From: Cladophialophora immunda
Lineage: Eukaryota > Ascomycota > Eurotiomycetes > Chaetothyriales > Herpotrichiellaceae
Reading direction: 5' to 3'
Assembly: GCF_000835495.1 (NCBI RefSeq)
Contig: NW_015622546.1
Span: 2,846,955 to 2,910,954 of the forward strand
DNA: 64,000 bases
Position 1 is the first letter of the stretch. Every line of letters starts with the position of its first letter. The notes below the pieces were generated by a model. The model saw nothing but the letters and a program-made list of their open reading frames with translations. It had not been told where the DNA came from and did not search any database. The translations under genes and the position numbers were made by a program. This document shows, piece after piece, positions 11,306 through 21,030 of this stretch.

Positions 11306-12080
11306 GAACTTGCGCACGACCTGGCTCGGAAATCAACACATCCAGATTGCCAGTTCCGGTAGGCGCGAAATTGAATCGACCGCCAGAAGGAAGCCGAAAG
11401 GACCGCATGACGAGCGGAGGAAACAATTCGAGGCACGCCCGGTGGCCGATACACGAAACAGCTCGACCGAGCTCTCCCGGGCGGGCACACGCGCCAGCTC
11501 TACGACAAGCTCAAACGCGACGAAGCACAGATATTGGCTCAACTCCGAACGGGGAAAGCCCGACTCAACCGTGCCCTTTACAGGATCAAAGCGGTGGAAT
11601 CGGATCAGTGTGCATGGTGCTGCCGGCCCGAGACGGTCAGACACTTCCTGACGGAGTGCATGCGTTGGACCTCACAGCGCCGACAATATCTTCAGGCAGC
11701 CCACAGAGCGGTGGACGGATGTGTCATTCCTTCTAGGAGGATGGACGAGTGAAAGAGCGCTCAAGAAATGGAAGCCGAACATGGAAGCAGTCAGAGCCAC
11801 GATCTGTTTTGCGAAAGCCACCGGTCGATTGAAGCTCGACCCTGAACAAAGGAGATAACCCTGTTTGAGAATGGAATGAACCCGCACTCGACAGTTCCTG
11901 TGCCGATGAAAGAGCAGTAACACTCAAGAAGAAGAGTCTCGAGGGCGAAGTGTATAGCTCGTCAGGGGATCTCAGCAACCGCGAATCGGATGCCACCGAG
12001 GGACCAACAGCATGTAGAATTAGCTAGTCCCTATTGGGCTTAGCCCGCTTGGGAGTATGAAAATAATAAAAAAAAAATTT
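11306..12080 (+). mobile_element. LINE (Tad-like) 3' end fragment with A-rich tail
   Basis: The + frame starts with ELAHDLARK (end of RNase H), has several stops, then reads QLRTGKARLNRALYRIKAVE and CAWCCRPETVRHFLTECMRW. That is the conserved C-terminal zinc-knuckle region that follows RNase H in fungal LINEs. A frameshift near 11720 then leads into FLLGGWTSERALKKWKP. The 3' end carries GGGCTTAGCCCG and an A-rich tail ending at about 12077, as expected for a reverse-transcribed 3' end. Confidence 0.8.
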
Positions 12081-12780
12081 TTCTCGGCCAAAACCTCCTT
12101 CGACACTCCCCAGCCGCGCCGACCATCGTCCGATCATCGTCCAATCACCGTGTTGAGGCGAAACGGGAAAAAACTACCGCATGTCATACTCCACAGTCTG
12201 ATCTCTTCTGCCAAGAGGCACTACTATCTTGATCCTGAAGCGGGCTGTAACGAGGTCCCAAATAAGCAAGAAACAAAGAAAGACAACGCTCTTCCACTGC
12301 ATTGCTATGGCTACACTTGTCATTGCCCACCGAATTGGCATCGAAAGTGGCCCCGACGGCCGTGGCCCCGGCCTACCGCTTCCTCCCTCCCTCAAGACTG
12401 TATCGCTATGGGGTGAAAATTGCACGGGGAATTTAGGAGCGTTACATACCATTCTAGCGGCTTCACAAGTGGAGGAATTATGTGCAGAGTTCCTGGGTGT
12501 GGTTCATGGCATTCCAGAGGATGGTTCACTGTTATCGCTCTCTCCGCCAAGTTCAACTTGTTGCGTGCAAGCTCAAGAAATAACACCTGCAGCGGTTCCT
12601 GAGCCGCTGCCCCCTTCTTCAAAGTTTCTGTTATACCGCGGACGCTTTTGAAGACGACAACGATGAGTCAGGTGGTCCTCTAGGTCGATTTCCACACCCT
12701 ATCCAAGCAAAGGAACTTGTAGAAAGCTCTCTAATTTAACGGATCGACCCTGAAAGATCTCCACATCCAACCAATTTCCG
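12081..12780. other. Unassigned stretch upstream of a broken kinase
   Basis: An open + frame at 12307-12651 (from an ATG) has no recognised domain. It could be a 5' piece of the kinase pseudogene that follows, but no homology shows this. Confidence 0.3.
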
Positions 12781-12783
12781 AAC

Positions 12784-13260
12784 GGACGGAAATTTCCGCC
12801 AGCTCGTGCTCACTCCGCAAACCTACTATCGCATTGGCGCTGGTGGTGAGAAGAAAGATCTTTACACCTTCGATGTGTGGTGGGTGATAGGAAGACAGAA
12901 GGGAAGAGATTGAGCATGGTTACCAAATAGCCTCGGAGAGGGCCCAGAATCCTCGCTGGGCCCGAACTCTCGATGAGGGGCCGACTAAGCTTCCCACATG
13001 GTACAATACTCGCCTGCACGCCCCTTGCGGTGGGGGCGTCCAAAGAACCTCGATCGGAACTCCTTTAGGAGTAGGCAGCTTCGGCGTTGTGGACAAGGCG
13101 GTCGACCTTGACTCCGGGAACTTTGTTGCCATTAAAAAAATCGCACTACCTCCAAGTGTCGGGCGTGCCGGCGAACCATCAAAAAAGAAGCACCGAGCTA
13201 AAAACGCCTCGAGAGAGTCCCGCCACCTAGAATACAGTAGACATTATCTCAAGTTTCTCC
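12784..13260 (+). pseudogene. Broken protein kinase, glycine-loop and VAIK region
   Basis: The frame at ~12784 reads FRQLVLTPQTYYRIG and LYTFDVWWV, then meets stops. Another frame at ~12955-13150 reads TWYNTRLHAP, IGTPLGVGSFGVVDKAV and FVAIKKIALPP, that is, a glycine-rich loop and the VAIK lysine of a canonical protein kinase N-lobe. A third frame continues with RTIKKE. The reading frame changes at least twice with several stops and no C-lobe can be followed. It is unrelated in detail to the tandem kinase family at 3-10 kb. Confidence 0.6.
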
Positions 13261-13365
13261 CTCATCATCCTCCATTTCAGCATCACTCCGTACGTTCTCA
13301 TAATACCAATTGTCCATCCATTTTGGTGTCCACTTCTCATTCTCCAGCGTAGTTCTCAGGAGTAC

Positions 13366-13711
13366 CTAACCCCAGGTGAGAGTCGTTTGGCGGGTAGATT
13401 CTTCAGTCGTATTGCCCTTTGCATTGTAGCCGCAATTGTCGCATTTGATTTCGATACGGAATGGTCTCTCTGTGTGGCTTTCGTCACGACGGACGCAGCG
13501 GGTGTGAGGTTTCTTGCCACAACCGAAACACTATTTGACGGATAGCTATAGAGTTAAGAGATTAATATCTATCATCAGAGGTAGAGAGGGATAGGATACT
13601 TACGCAATTCACATCGTCATCGACCAGGAATGGCGTTTCATTCTCGACTCTCCATTTTTGAAGGAATTCAGGTCGAGGTCTGGACACAATTTTATTTCGA
13701 GGTTGAGACAT
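13366..13711 (-). CDS. Small zinc-ribbon-like protein, 90 residues, two exons
   Basis: Too short per exon to show as a large open frame. Exon 1 is 13711-13604, starting MSQPRNKIVSRPRPEFLQKW. A 73-bp intron follows (GTAAGT ... CAAATAG). Exon 2 is 13530-13366 and ends TTLTWG-stop. Splicing joins cysteines into C-C-F-G-C-G, followed downstream by Cys in HTRC and CDNC, so four CxxC-type half-sites can bind zinc. The protein is basic at the N-terminus. Function is unknown; nucleic-acid or protein binding is a guess. Both splice sites are canonical and the frame is kept, and no stop interrupts either exon, which argues for a real gene in a decayed neighbourhood. Confidence 0.65.
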
Positions 13712-13875
13712 CTTGATGCTGTAGCCTGTGTAACCTGTAGGTAAGATTCTGTGAGTGATTTGTGACCATTTTTGGGTACTTCAAATATTTATATCCTATT
13801 TACCAGGTCTAGGATAGGATACCAAGGTTAGGGGTTCGATTTACGGTCTCGGTAGGAGTAGAGTACCCTTTTTTA

Positions 13876-14225
13876 ACGCCACAAGTTGGGAATCAATCGA
13901 AGAGAGATGCAGCGGCCGAGTACAGCGCAGCCCAGGCTTTGCTGCAGTCAACGCCGCAAGTTGGCAATCAATCAAAGAGATGCAATCGATTGAACAGAGA
14001 CGCGGCGGTGAAGAACAGATCAGGCGAGGCTTTGCTGCAGACGCAGAGAGATCTGTCAAGGAGGAATGTTCTTGCAAGTTTCTGCGGCAAGGAATGGCGC
14101 GCAGGCAATCAATCGTTGCGTGATCTGACAACGAGGAATATCATTGCAAGTTTCTGCGGGTAGTAATGGCGTGCCGGTGATCGATTACTGAGAGGTCTGA
14201 TAACAAGGACAGCTTGAGCAAAACT
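13876..14225 (+). repeat. 72-bp minisatellite, array A
   Basis: Degenerate tandem units. The block TTGCAAGTTTCTGCGG recurs exactly 72 bp apart (14072 and 14144), with AATGGCGYGC and CAATCGAT-like blocks between. The same unit is found in the opposite orientation at ~19.6-21.0 kb. Confidence 0.7.
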
Positions 14226-15293
14226 TTACAGCACCGGACAGCGCCAGAAGTATATGTCATTGTCATTTGACGCGTATTCTGCACCGTACGAAGAGAACGG
14301 GGAAGATCTTCTTTCAATCAAGAAGACGGCAATGTTGCCCTGAGACATTTGCTTCGCAAGCTCTTCTGAATGAGGTTTACAAGAAGGACGGATTTTGTAT
14401 ATAGCCTGTGGCCTGTGGTGATCGCTTCAGTAGATACCCGGATTTGCCTGGCTAATTCCACTCGTTCCATCTCCTTACAGTACCACCGGCCAGATATCGC
14501 CTGTTGCCCAGTGACCCCGCTCTTCTTACTCCGCAGGAGAAAGTTGATTCAACTCATACTCCATGGCTGCTCTGCCGATCGCCCTCGTTCTCTCGTGGAA
14601 CAGCTCAAGAATTCGAGTAAGATGTCCGTATTGTCTGGGCACACATGGTCACGGCTTTCCTCTGGGACCCTACAAACAGAGGCAAAGTGACTGCCACGAC
14701 ATTAACGGAGGCTTGGTGGTAAGTGCTTGAGTAGCTGTAGGCGTTGCCATCGTATATAGGTTCTGCCGATTGGTAATTCTGGAGACTGTGCATCGCTCGG
14801 GCGCCGATCGCTCCATCGTGACAGGCTTGCCGCTTTGCGACATCGATTCATCAGATATCAACTTTCTCTTCAAATATGGAGCCCATGGAGCTGGAATGTG
14901 TGCGTAACGGCCTGCGGCTCTAAGCAAAAGCGACGAACGTTGTACTTAAATTCTCATTTTCTTTCTTATTTCAAGTTAGAATTTCAAAAATAGTCAAAGG
15001 GCGGCTCGCCCCTTCGTGCATCGGCGGGCTGTTCTAGATCCCGGGGGCCAACTCTGAATCCGCCCCGACCCCCGCGTCGATAGTTACCGCGCGCGAAGTT
15101 GGGGCTAACCATTGGAGAGCTATTCTAAGCTTCGTTTGCGCCCGTAAATCATTCTTATTTTTGGAGCCAACGCTCTACACTATCCATTCTCATTTGGAAA
15201 ATTATACGGTGGGTTTCTCTAGGCCTGCAAACGAAGCTTCTTTCTACCTACTTAAAACAATCCTTCTCGCTATCCCTGCCATTAACATTCTAA
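14226..15293. other. Intergenic, no supported gene
   Basis: Several short frames but no motif. The 3' part includes a GC-rich patch (about 15000-15110) and then the promoter of the MADS-like gene. Confidence 0.45.
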
Positions 15294-16308
15294 ATGATCA
15301 GAAATATGCCACGACGACGCTCCGCTCGAGAAGATGCTAACGACAGGCGTCGTAAGGTAAGGCAACGCAGGAAAAGAAAGTTTAGCGCCATCAAAAAATT
15401 CCATGAGTTACACACAATATGCGGCTATAACGTGGCCTGTCTCATCATCAATCCGGAGACCGGACAGGCCTATACATACAGATCCGCCGATCACGGACTA
15501 TGGCAACCGGTGATTGAAAACATTGTAAGTCTTCCCTAAAGCGATAACACACCTCATGCTCAAATGATTATAGCCCCGATTCAATCTGGTGCCTGAGAAT
15601 CTGCTCCCCCAGGATGTTGAAATGTTGTTGCAGAGGAGATCTTCTCAGGATGGCCTAGAGGACGAAGCAGTGTCAGAAGATGAAGACAAAGCTTATAAAG
15701 AAGTCGAACCGTACCAATCCCCCTCCAGCGAGCCACGGAACGAAGAGATTCAAAATCACAACGGCTCAGTCACTAAACAGAAAGCCTCGTCCGAAGACGG
15801 CATTACTCCTGCACCTCCGCCCTCAGTTAGACAATCCTCACCCGAAGAAACAACCACAACTATAGTATTTAAATACGCAAGAGACAAACTGGCGGACCCG
15901 CAGTCTGTCATCGCAAATGATCGTCGATCAACGTCCCGAGAGCTCGTTACTGCCTCTCTTCCCGGCCCCCCTTCCACAGAGACCATCATAGGAAGACCAC
16001 AGACTACTTCAACGGCAGCTGTGCTACATGTGAACTCAATAACAGAAGATGAGGTTGAGCCGCAGTTTCACAATTGCGTGGAAGCACCAGATGCTAGCGC
16101 AACGCCTCTTATGAAGCATACGAGGCGTCCCGGTGATCGACTCTGTCGCAAGAGGTGTGCTGGTCTGAAAGAAGAGATGAAGAGACTATTACGGATACAG
16201 CGGATACATGAGGAGTTGTACAAGATGAGGGCCGCAGGCGAGGTAGAGGAGAGTGATTTCGAAAGCGACTTTTTCGATCATGAGGAGGGGGGCCCAAGCA
16301 ACAGATAG
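15294..16308 (+). CDS. MADS-like (SRF-type) DNA-binding protein
   Basis: Exons are 15294-15524 and 15574-16308, with a 49-bp intron (GTAAGT ... TTATAG), giving 321 residues. Residues ~15-75 have the fungal MADS-like pattern: a very basic start (RQRRKRKFSAIKKFHEL), then ICGYNVACLI, then a TYRS element and W-x-P. The exon junction lies right after this domain and continues PRFNLVPENLLPQDVE, typical of this small-protein group. The remainder is Ser/Pro/Glu-rich and disordered, with a basic helix near the end (RLCRKRCAGLKEEMKRLL). Likely nuclear and DNA-binding; targets are unknown. Two further MADS-like loci of another subtype lie at 43.5-44.2 and 56.5-57.0 kb. Confidence 0.75.
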
Positions 16309-16460
16309 TCATCGTAGTCAACTGAACGTGTGGAGCGATTGATGTTATAACAGGAGATTGACCGTCCCCTCGCATTTGTCGCACAGACTCTCTGCGGTGT
16401 CAGTTCTCCTTGATGGGTGAGCAGGGGGAATATCGTCTACATGACCGATGTTAGACGGGC

Positions 16461-16703
16461 GTGATCATCTTGACGACGTTGACCCTGCTTGTCCTCTACA
16501 CTGTCATTTCCCTCTATGTCAACTACAAAAATTGTCCTCAAATTAAGGGTCCATGGCTCGCTTCTGTCTCCAATCTCTGGCTATTTCGAACCACCTATGC
16601 AGGACGAATGTATGCCACTTCTTTGCTCGAAAGCCTCCAAAACTCCTCTGGAATGTCGAAAGTCTTGCAGCGGTTGGGAAATTCAGGAATAGGGGCCTTT
16701 TAA
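16461..16703 (+). pseudogene. Cytochrome P450 N-terminal remnant
   Basis: The frame begins with a hydrophobic anchor (LTTLTLLVLYTVISLYVNY) followed by IKGPWLASVSNLWLF and GRMYATSL. That layout, membrane helix then P-G-P/W-x-A then N-L-W, is the start of many fungal microsomal P450s. It stops at 16703 with no ExxR or heme-binding cysteine region downstream, so only a fragment is left. No ATG is in good position; the frame opens with GTG. Confidence 0.45.
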
Positions 16704-17184
16704 AGCTTCAAATTCTTCATGAATTGGGCTCTGATCTCCTTCGGTGTCCATTCTTCACCTATAGGCATAAGGACTGTCGCAACTGTCTTTTTTTTTCTCC
16801 CTCTCCAGAGTTGAGATATATGTTTCATTGTTGACTTGAACCTAGAGATTCCATTTTTTAGGATCGTGGGCAGTCACCTTTCGTAGGTCTAGTGTCAGTT
16901 GAAGCTCTATACCAAAAGAAGTATGGAAGGTAAAAGCTCATAACATACCCCTGCATGTCTAATCGGAAGTTCTGATCTTTATAGAGTGTGCCTCCGTTAT
17001 TTCGAAAGTCACCAAGGCTCCGAAACGAGATGTGACCCCTGGACAACAATCTACACAGAGGGGGCGTCCAATCGCCAAAAGAAGTCCCGGAACGAAACAG
17101 AATGCCACGAGTGGAAACAGTACCGTACGCAGAAGCCAGCGGTTGGTGGCACAGCAATTCCGACACTGCGGATTTCAGTAACAT
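16701..17184 (-). pseudogene. Possible antisense gene fragment with one intron
   Basis: On the minus strand a frame ending LYKDQNFRLDMQ can be joined through a GTATGT ... CTCTAG intron to FKSTMKHISQLWRGRKKK and VLMPIGEEWTPKEIRAQ, stopping within the last bases of the P450 remnant. Another frame in the same region has a hydrophobic stretch (VLFPLVAFCFVPGLLLAIG). I do not recognise the family, and the parts may belong to a decayed gene. Confidence 0.3.
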
Positions 17185-17531
17185 GAATATTTATTTACCT
17201 TCCTTTTGCAACTGCTACAGTAGTTTTGAAGAAGCAGGCGACCTGTGCGAGTGAGCTCTGTGCGGCTTGAATTTCATACCCCGATCTCCAGCTTAAGCAA
17301 CTGTACTTCAGTCACGAGTATCTTGCTTTGTCATTCTATTTATCTTCCTGTACAGTGCAACGCTCGGTGGCGGGTTCCAAGCTGGTATTAAACTATGGCC
17401 ACAGATCCACCTCCCACCCCAGTTGAAACCCCGTTACTTGCTGTAGCTATCAACCGACAGGACTTCTGTTGCCCTGTCATCCTCACGTACAGCAGAGGTC
17501 ACGTTGTCGGACCCGAGGTAGATATCCCGGA

Positions 17532-17573
17532 TCTCTCTCTCTGTCTCTCTCTCTCTCTCACACACACACACAC
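17532..17573 (+). repeat. (CT)n(CA)n microsatellite
   Basis: About 28 bp of mostly CT followed directly by about 15 bp of CA. Confidence 0.95.
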
Positions 17574-17706
17574 GATCCGTTTACAGAAGGGGCAGCGCTT
17601 CTTGGGCCCATCAGCAGTGTAGAACTGAGCGAAATCCTTGCTTGAAACCCGTTAAATCTCTCACCGGGGCTGGTATCTATGTTGTTCCGGCCCAGACCTC
17701 AGGAAA

Positions 17707-17907
17707 CGGTGGTTCACGATGCTACTTCAGGTATTGTTTCCTATGTTTTCGTCATCAGATGAAACGGTTTATCGGGGATTCTCTTCTCCGCACAACCCCC
17801 ATAAGACGGTGGTTTAAGATACTATTTTAGGTGCTATTTCCCTCTATCTTCGTCACCAATGGACATTGGTAATCGGCTCCTATTCTCCGGTCAACCTCAT
17901 AAAATGG
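17707..17907 (+). repeat. Two-copy 100-bp direct repeat
   Basis: The unit starting CGGTGGTTYA recurs at 17707 and 17807 (exactly 100 bp) and a third start, TGGTGG, follows at 17905. The units share the order GATGCTACTTCAGG-like, TATTTCC, TTCGTCA, TTCTCCG and CATAA. Divergence is about one quarter of positions by eye. Confidence 0.7.
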
Positions 17908-18670
17908 TGGTCAACAAATTCACGTTTTTGTCTTTCAGCTGCAAGATTATCCAGAATTTCGAACGCAGCCTGGAGCCCACGGTACAGTCATTGATTGAAT
18001 TGAGCTCTGAGCTCGATAAACGCCTGAAGAGGCTTGCTATGATAATGAAAGCTCTGCTGATCTACGAAGTGAAATCCAATCCTGCCCAGCGGCCCTGTAG
18101 CCAGCAGCATCGCCCTTGGGCCTAGAAAGACTGTGTGAACCAAGGCGAGGTAAACCACTTGCCCTAGGTGGCTAGCAAAACCCTATAGGGGCACTGTTCA
18201 GCAGGTGTCATTGGGAATCGTACTCTAGTGAACATGGCTTATGTCCTCAACGCCCTTACTATAGTTGAGGTGGTAGAATGGCCGGAATAATGCAAATCCT
18301 AGTGGGTTAGGTGGGTGAGGATACTAAGAACCTAAGTACGGCATTACTATTCTACTACCTTAACCCTCTCCCCCGGTTACAGTCCTAAACACACTAGGGC
18401 ACATTCTGCCACTTCGGCTAGGCCCTCCGGTAATAGCTGTGGAAAATGCATAAGAACCTAGAACCGGGGCTTAAGTCTGTCATGAAGCGTACTCCGTGCG
18501 GTCGCTAGCGATGCCTCAGTTACGTGTGCCGTTAGCGAAGACCGGAGAGCCTCTTAGTAGACGTCATAGCGCTTATCAACGAAGCCAAGGTCCTACCAGG
18601 CAGGGAATGGATAGTGTTCGACGTCAAGGCGTTGGGACGATGCCATCTGGGTGAGCTCGTCTCGAGCTAG
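17908..18670. other. Intergenic, no supported gene
   Basis: No coding frame or known repeat was recognised. Confidence 0.4.
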
Positions 18671-19393
18671 TTACTGATCATACGTAGACTCAACGAATTC
18701 CTTGAGAGCGACCCGAATCTGATCTCGCGGCGGGGTAGGGACGGGGTCGATCTGATAGACTACACCGAGCATCGCAGTGTAGTTAGTGGGACTTGGCCAC
18801 GTTAGAATAATGCGACCACTAGGAGCGAGGAGGTAGTCGCGAATGTTCTCAAGGAGGGGGTCTCGATAGTCAGGGCGGAGATATTCAATGACCCGGTAGA
18901 TACAGATAATACTGAACTTAAAAGGGACAGGATTGGGCACATTAACCATGATCTGATCCACCTGAGCCTGCCCAGCACCAGAGTTCTGGTAACGCGCGTA
19001 GAGAACTTTGGCATTGAGTTGCGCAGACCGAATGTTGGATTTGAGCTGAAAGAGGGTCAAGATGTCAGCCTGAGTAAAGGCGATATTGTCGCGCCCTTCG
19101 TTAATAGCACCCTGGATAGCCAAGCCAAGAGATTTTAGGCTGCAATCAACCCCGACGGCATAGCGATAAGAAGCCGCGGCAAGACGCGTGACCTGGCCGG
19201 TGCCGCAGCCAAGATCAAGGACGGTGTCGGTAGGCTGTAACCCAGCCATTCTCACAAAGTATGGAATGGTGAGAAGGTGGAGGCCAAAGCCGAAGTCGTA
19301 CTTGTTGGCGCCTGAGTCCCACTCTTGCACGGCTTGGTGGATAGTCATGTAATGGTCTGCGAGCGACGTATCAGGAGAAGGAGGAAGCGCCAT
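18671..19393 (-). CDS. Class I SAM-dependent methyltransferase
   Basis: A 240-residue single-exon gene starting at the ATG at 19393. Residues ~60-72 are motif I (VLDLGCGTGQVTRLAA), followed by the acidic end of strand 2 (VGVDCS) and a motif II-like aspartate (FTQADILTL). Strand 5 and the following helix read IICIYRVIEYL, and a later strand is GRIILTWPSP. A ~45-residue stretch between QADILT and FSIICIYR is longer than usual and might include an unrecognised intron, but it is open. Likely a cytosolic small-molecule methyltransferase; the substrate cannot be told. The upstream region is pyrimidine-rich on the coding strand. Confidence 0.75.
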   Translation of the reverse strand: MALPPSPDTSLADHYMTIHQAVQEWDSGANKYDFGFGLHLLTIPYFVRMAGLQPTDTVLDLGCGTGQVTRLAAASYRYAVGVDCSLKSLGLAIQGAINEGRDNIAFTQADILTLFQLKSNIRSAQLNAKVLYARYQNSGAGQAQVDQIMVNVPNPVPFKFSIICIYRVIEYLRPDYRDPLLENIRDYLLAPSGRIILTWPSPTNYTAMLGVVYQIDPVPTPPRDQIRVALKEFVESTYDQ

Positions 19394-19600
19394 GGTTGCT
19401 GGGCCGATTGAGAGGGAGGTGGCTGAAGATGAAGACGTTGGTGTAGACTCAAGGAGAAAGAGAAGGAGGATAGTGTTGAGAGAAGAAAAAGAGTAAAGAA
19501 GGTCAGGAGGAGGAGAGAGAGGGGCCTGTAAGGTGGTGGTGAAAGGAAAGAGGGTGAAGAGGCCACCGTAGGAAGAGATATCTGTCAGATTGAGAGTGAA
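19394..19600 (-). promoter_or_regulatory. Pyrimidine-rich upstream tract of the methyltransferase gene
   Basis: On the gene's strand this is a long run of mostly C and T, the polypyrimidine character often seen around transcription starts in filamentous fungi. Motif-level evidence only. Confidence 0.3.
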
Positions 19601-19639
19601 GAGTGGGATGAGTTAGAGGTAAAAGTGAGGTGAGCTAGG

Positions 19640-21030
19640 TTGAATCTCTCTTTGCTCGATCGCTAACAGGTGAATCTCAGCCGCCAGATGTTACAGGAAC
19701 GGTATGATGCCGCCGAGTCTCTCTTTGCTCGATCGCCACTACGCCAGTGATGGCCGCCGAATCTTGCAGGTTCTCTTGTCCTTGACAGCAGCAATCTCTT
19801 TCAATTCGTCATCAGCGCGCACTTGCAGAATCTCTCCAGTTTTGCAGCAGGAATCTCTCTAATGTTCGTTATGGGCGTAGGCTATACTGTCCACAACAGT
19901 GCCCAGCCTGTGCCCTCACTCGCGTAGTTTCCGTGGCAAATGGCACTTTGCAAGAGAATTCCTCCTCTTTAGATAGTTACTGGCGCCTGGTGTGTGTTGT
20001 GGTGGAAATTCTCGCGCCCATTGCGGCAAGATTCTCTTGAGTTGGTTGCGAGCGCGTGGCGGGCGTTGCAGCAGGATCTCTATTCACTTGATTGCCAGCG
20101 CGCAGTTGTAGGATTCTCTCGTTGTTGGCGGCAGTGATATCTCTTTAGTTAATTGTCTGTCTGCGCAAGCCTTTCTCCATCAACACTTGTTTGCCAGAGG
20201 ATTCATTCTCTTCAACTGATTGTGAGGGCGCGCTATCCTGTGGCAAGGTGTTACTCGATCTGTGTGTCGCTAGCAGGTTCTCTTCAGTTGATCGCCAACT
20301 TACCCTATCCTGCGATGCAAAGTGCTGTTTTATCTGTGACTTGCCGGCAGATGCTCTTCAGTTGGTCACCAACTTGTGCCATCTTGTGCTGTAAGGTTGT
20401 GCCCAAATAGGCCTTGTCATCGGAGCCATCAAGAATCAATCGCCTGCGCGCCGTTCCTTACCCCAGGAACTCGCAGGAACAGTCAACGCCGCCAAAGATC
20501 TCAATAACTGATTGCCTTCCCGGCGTTCTTTGCCGCAGAAACTTGCAACGACATTCTCCCTCATCAGTATTTCCAGCAGCAAAGGCTTTGCATGGTTTTG
20601 CAAAACAAGACAAGAACAGTCCATGCTGCCAGATCCCTTTGCAATCGATCGCCTGTGCGCCATATGATGTTGCCAGATCTTGCAGGGAACAGTCTGTGTT
20701 GCCAAATCCCTCTTCGGTTGGCCATGGGCGCAGATTCTGCAGCGCATGTGGTCGATGCCAGCGCCTCAGTTGGCCATTGCGCGCTATCCTGCGCGGCAAA
20801 GGGTTGCTCAATCTGTGCTTTGCCAGGAGAGTCTCTCTGCATGCGGTCGCCAACTTGCGCAGTGCGGCCTGGCAAAATGCTGCTTCATCTGTGTTTTGCC
20901 AGGAGATTTTCTACATGCTATTGCCAACTTGCGCAATCCTGCGCGGCAAAGTGCTGCTCGATCCGTGTCTTGCCAGGAGATTGTCATCAGTCGATTGCCA
21001 ACTTGCGGCGCCGTTTGCAGAACCAGTCCT
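19640..21030 (-). repeat. 72-bp minisatellite, array B (inverted relative to array A)
   Basis: At least fifteen degenerate units of about 70-75 bp. Recurring blocks are TTGCCAGGAGATT, TCAGTTGATYGCCAACTTGCG and ATCCTGCGCGGCAAAGTGCTGCTCGATCTGTG. On the opposite strand one finds the array A signature (TTGCAAGTTTCTGCGGCAAAG followed by a GGCAATCAG-like block). All open frames across this stretch are by-products of a period divisible by three. Confidence 0.75.
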
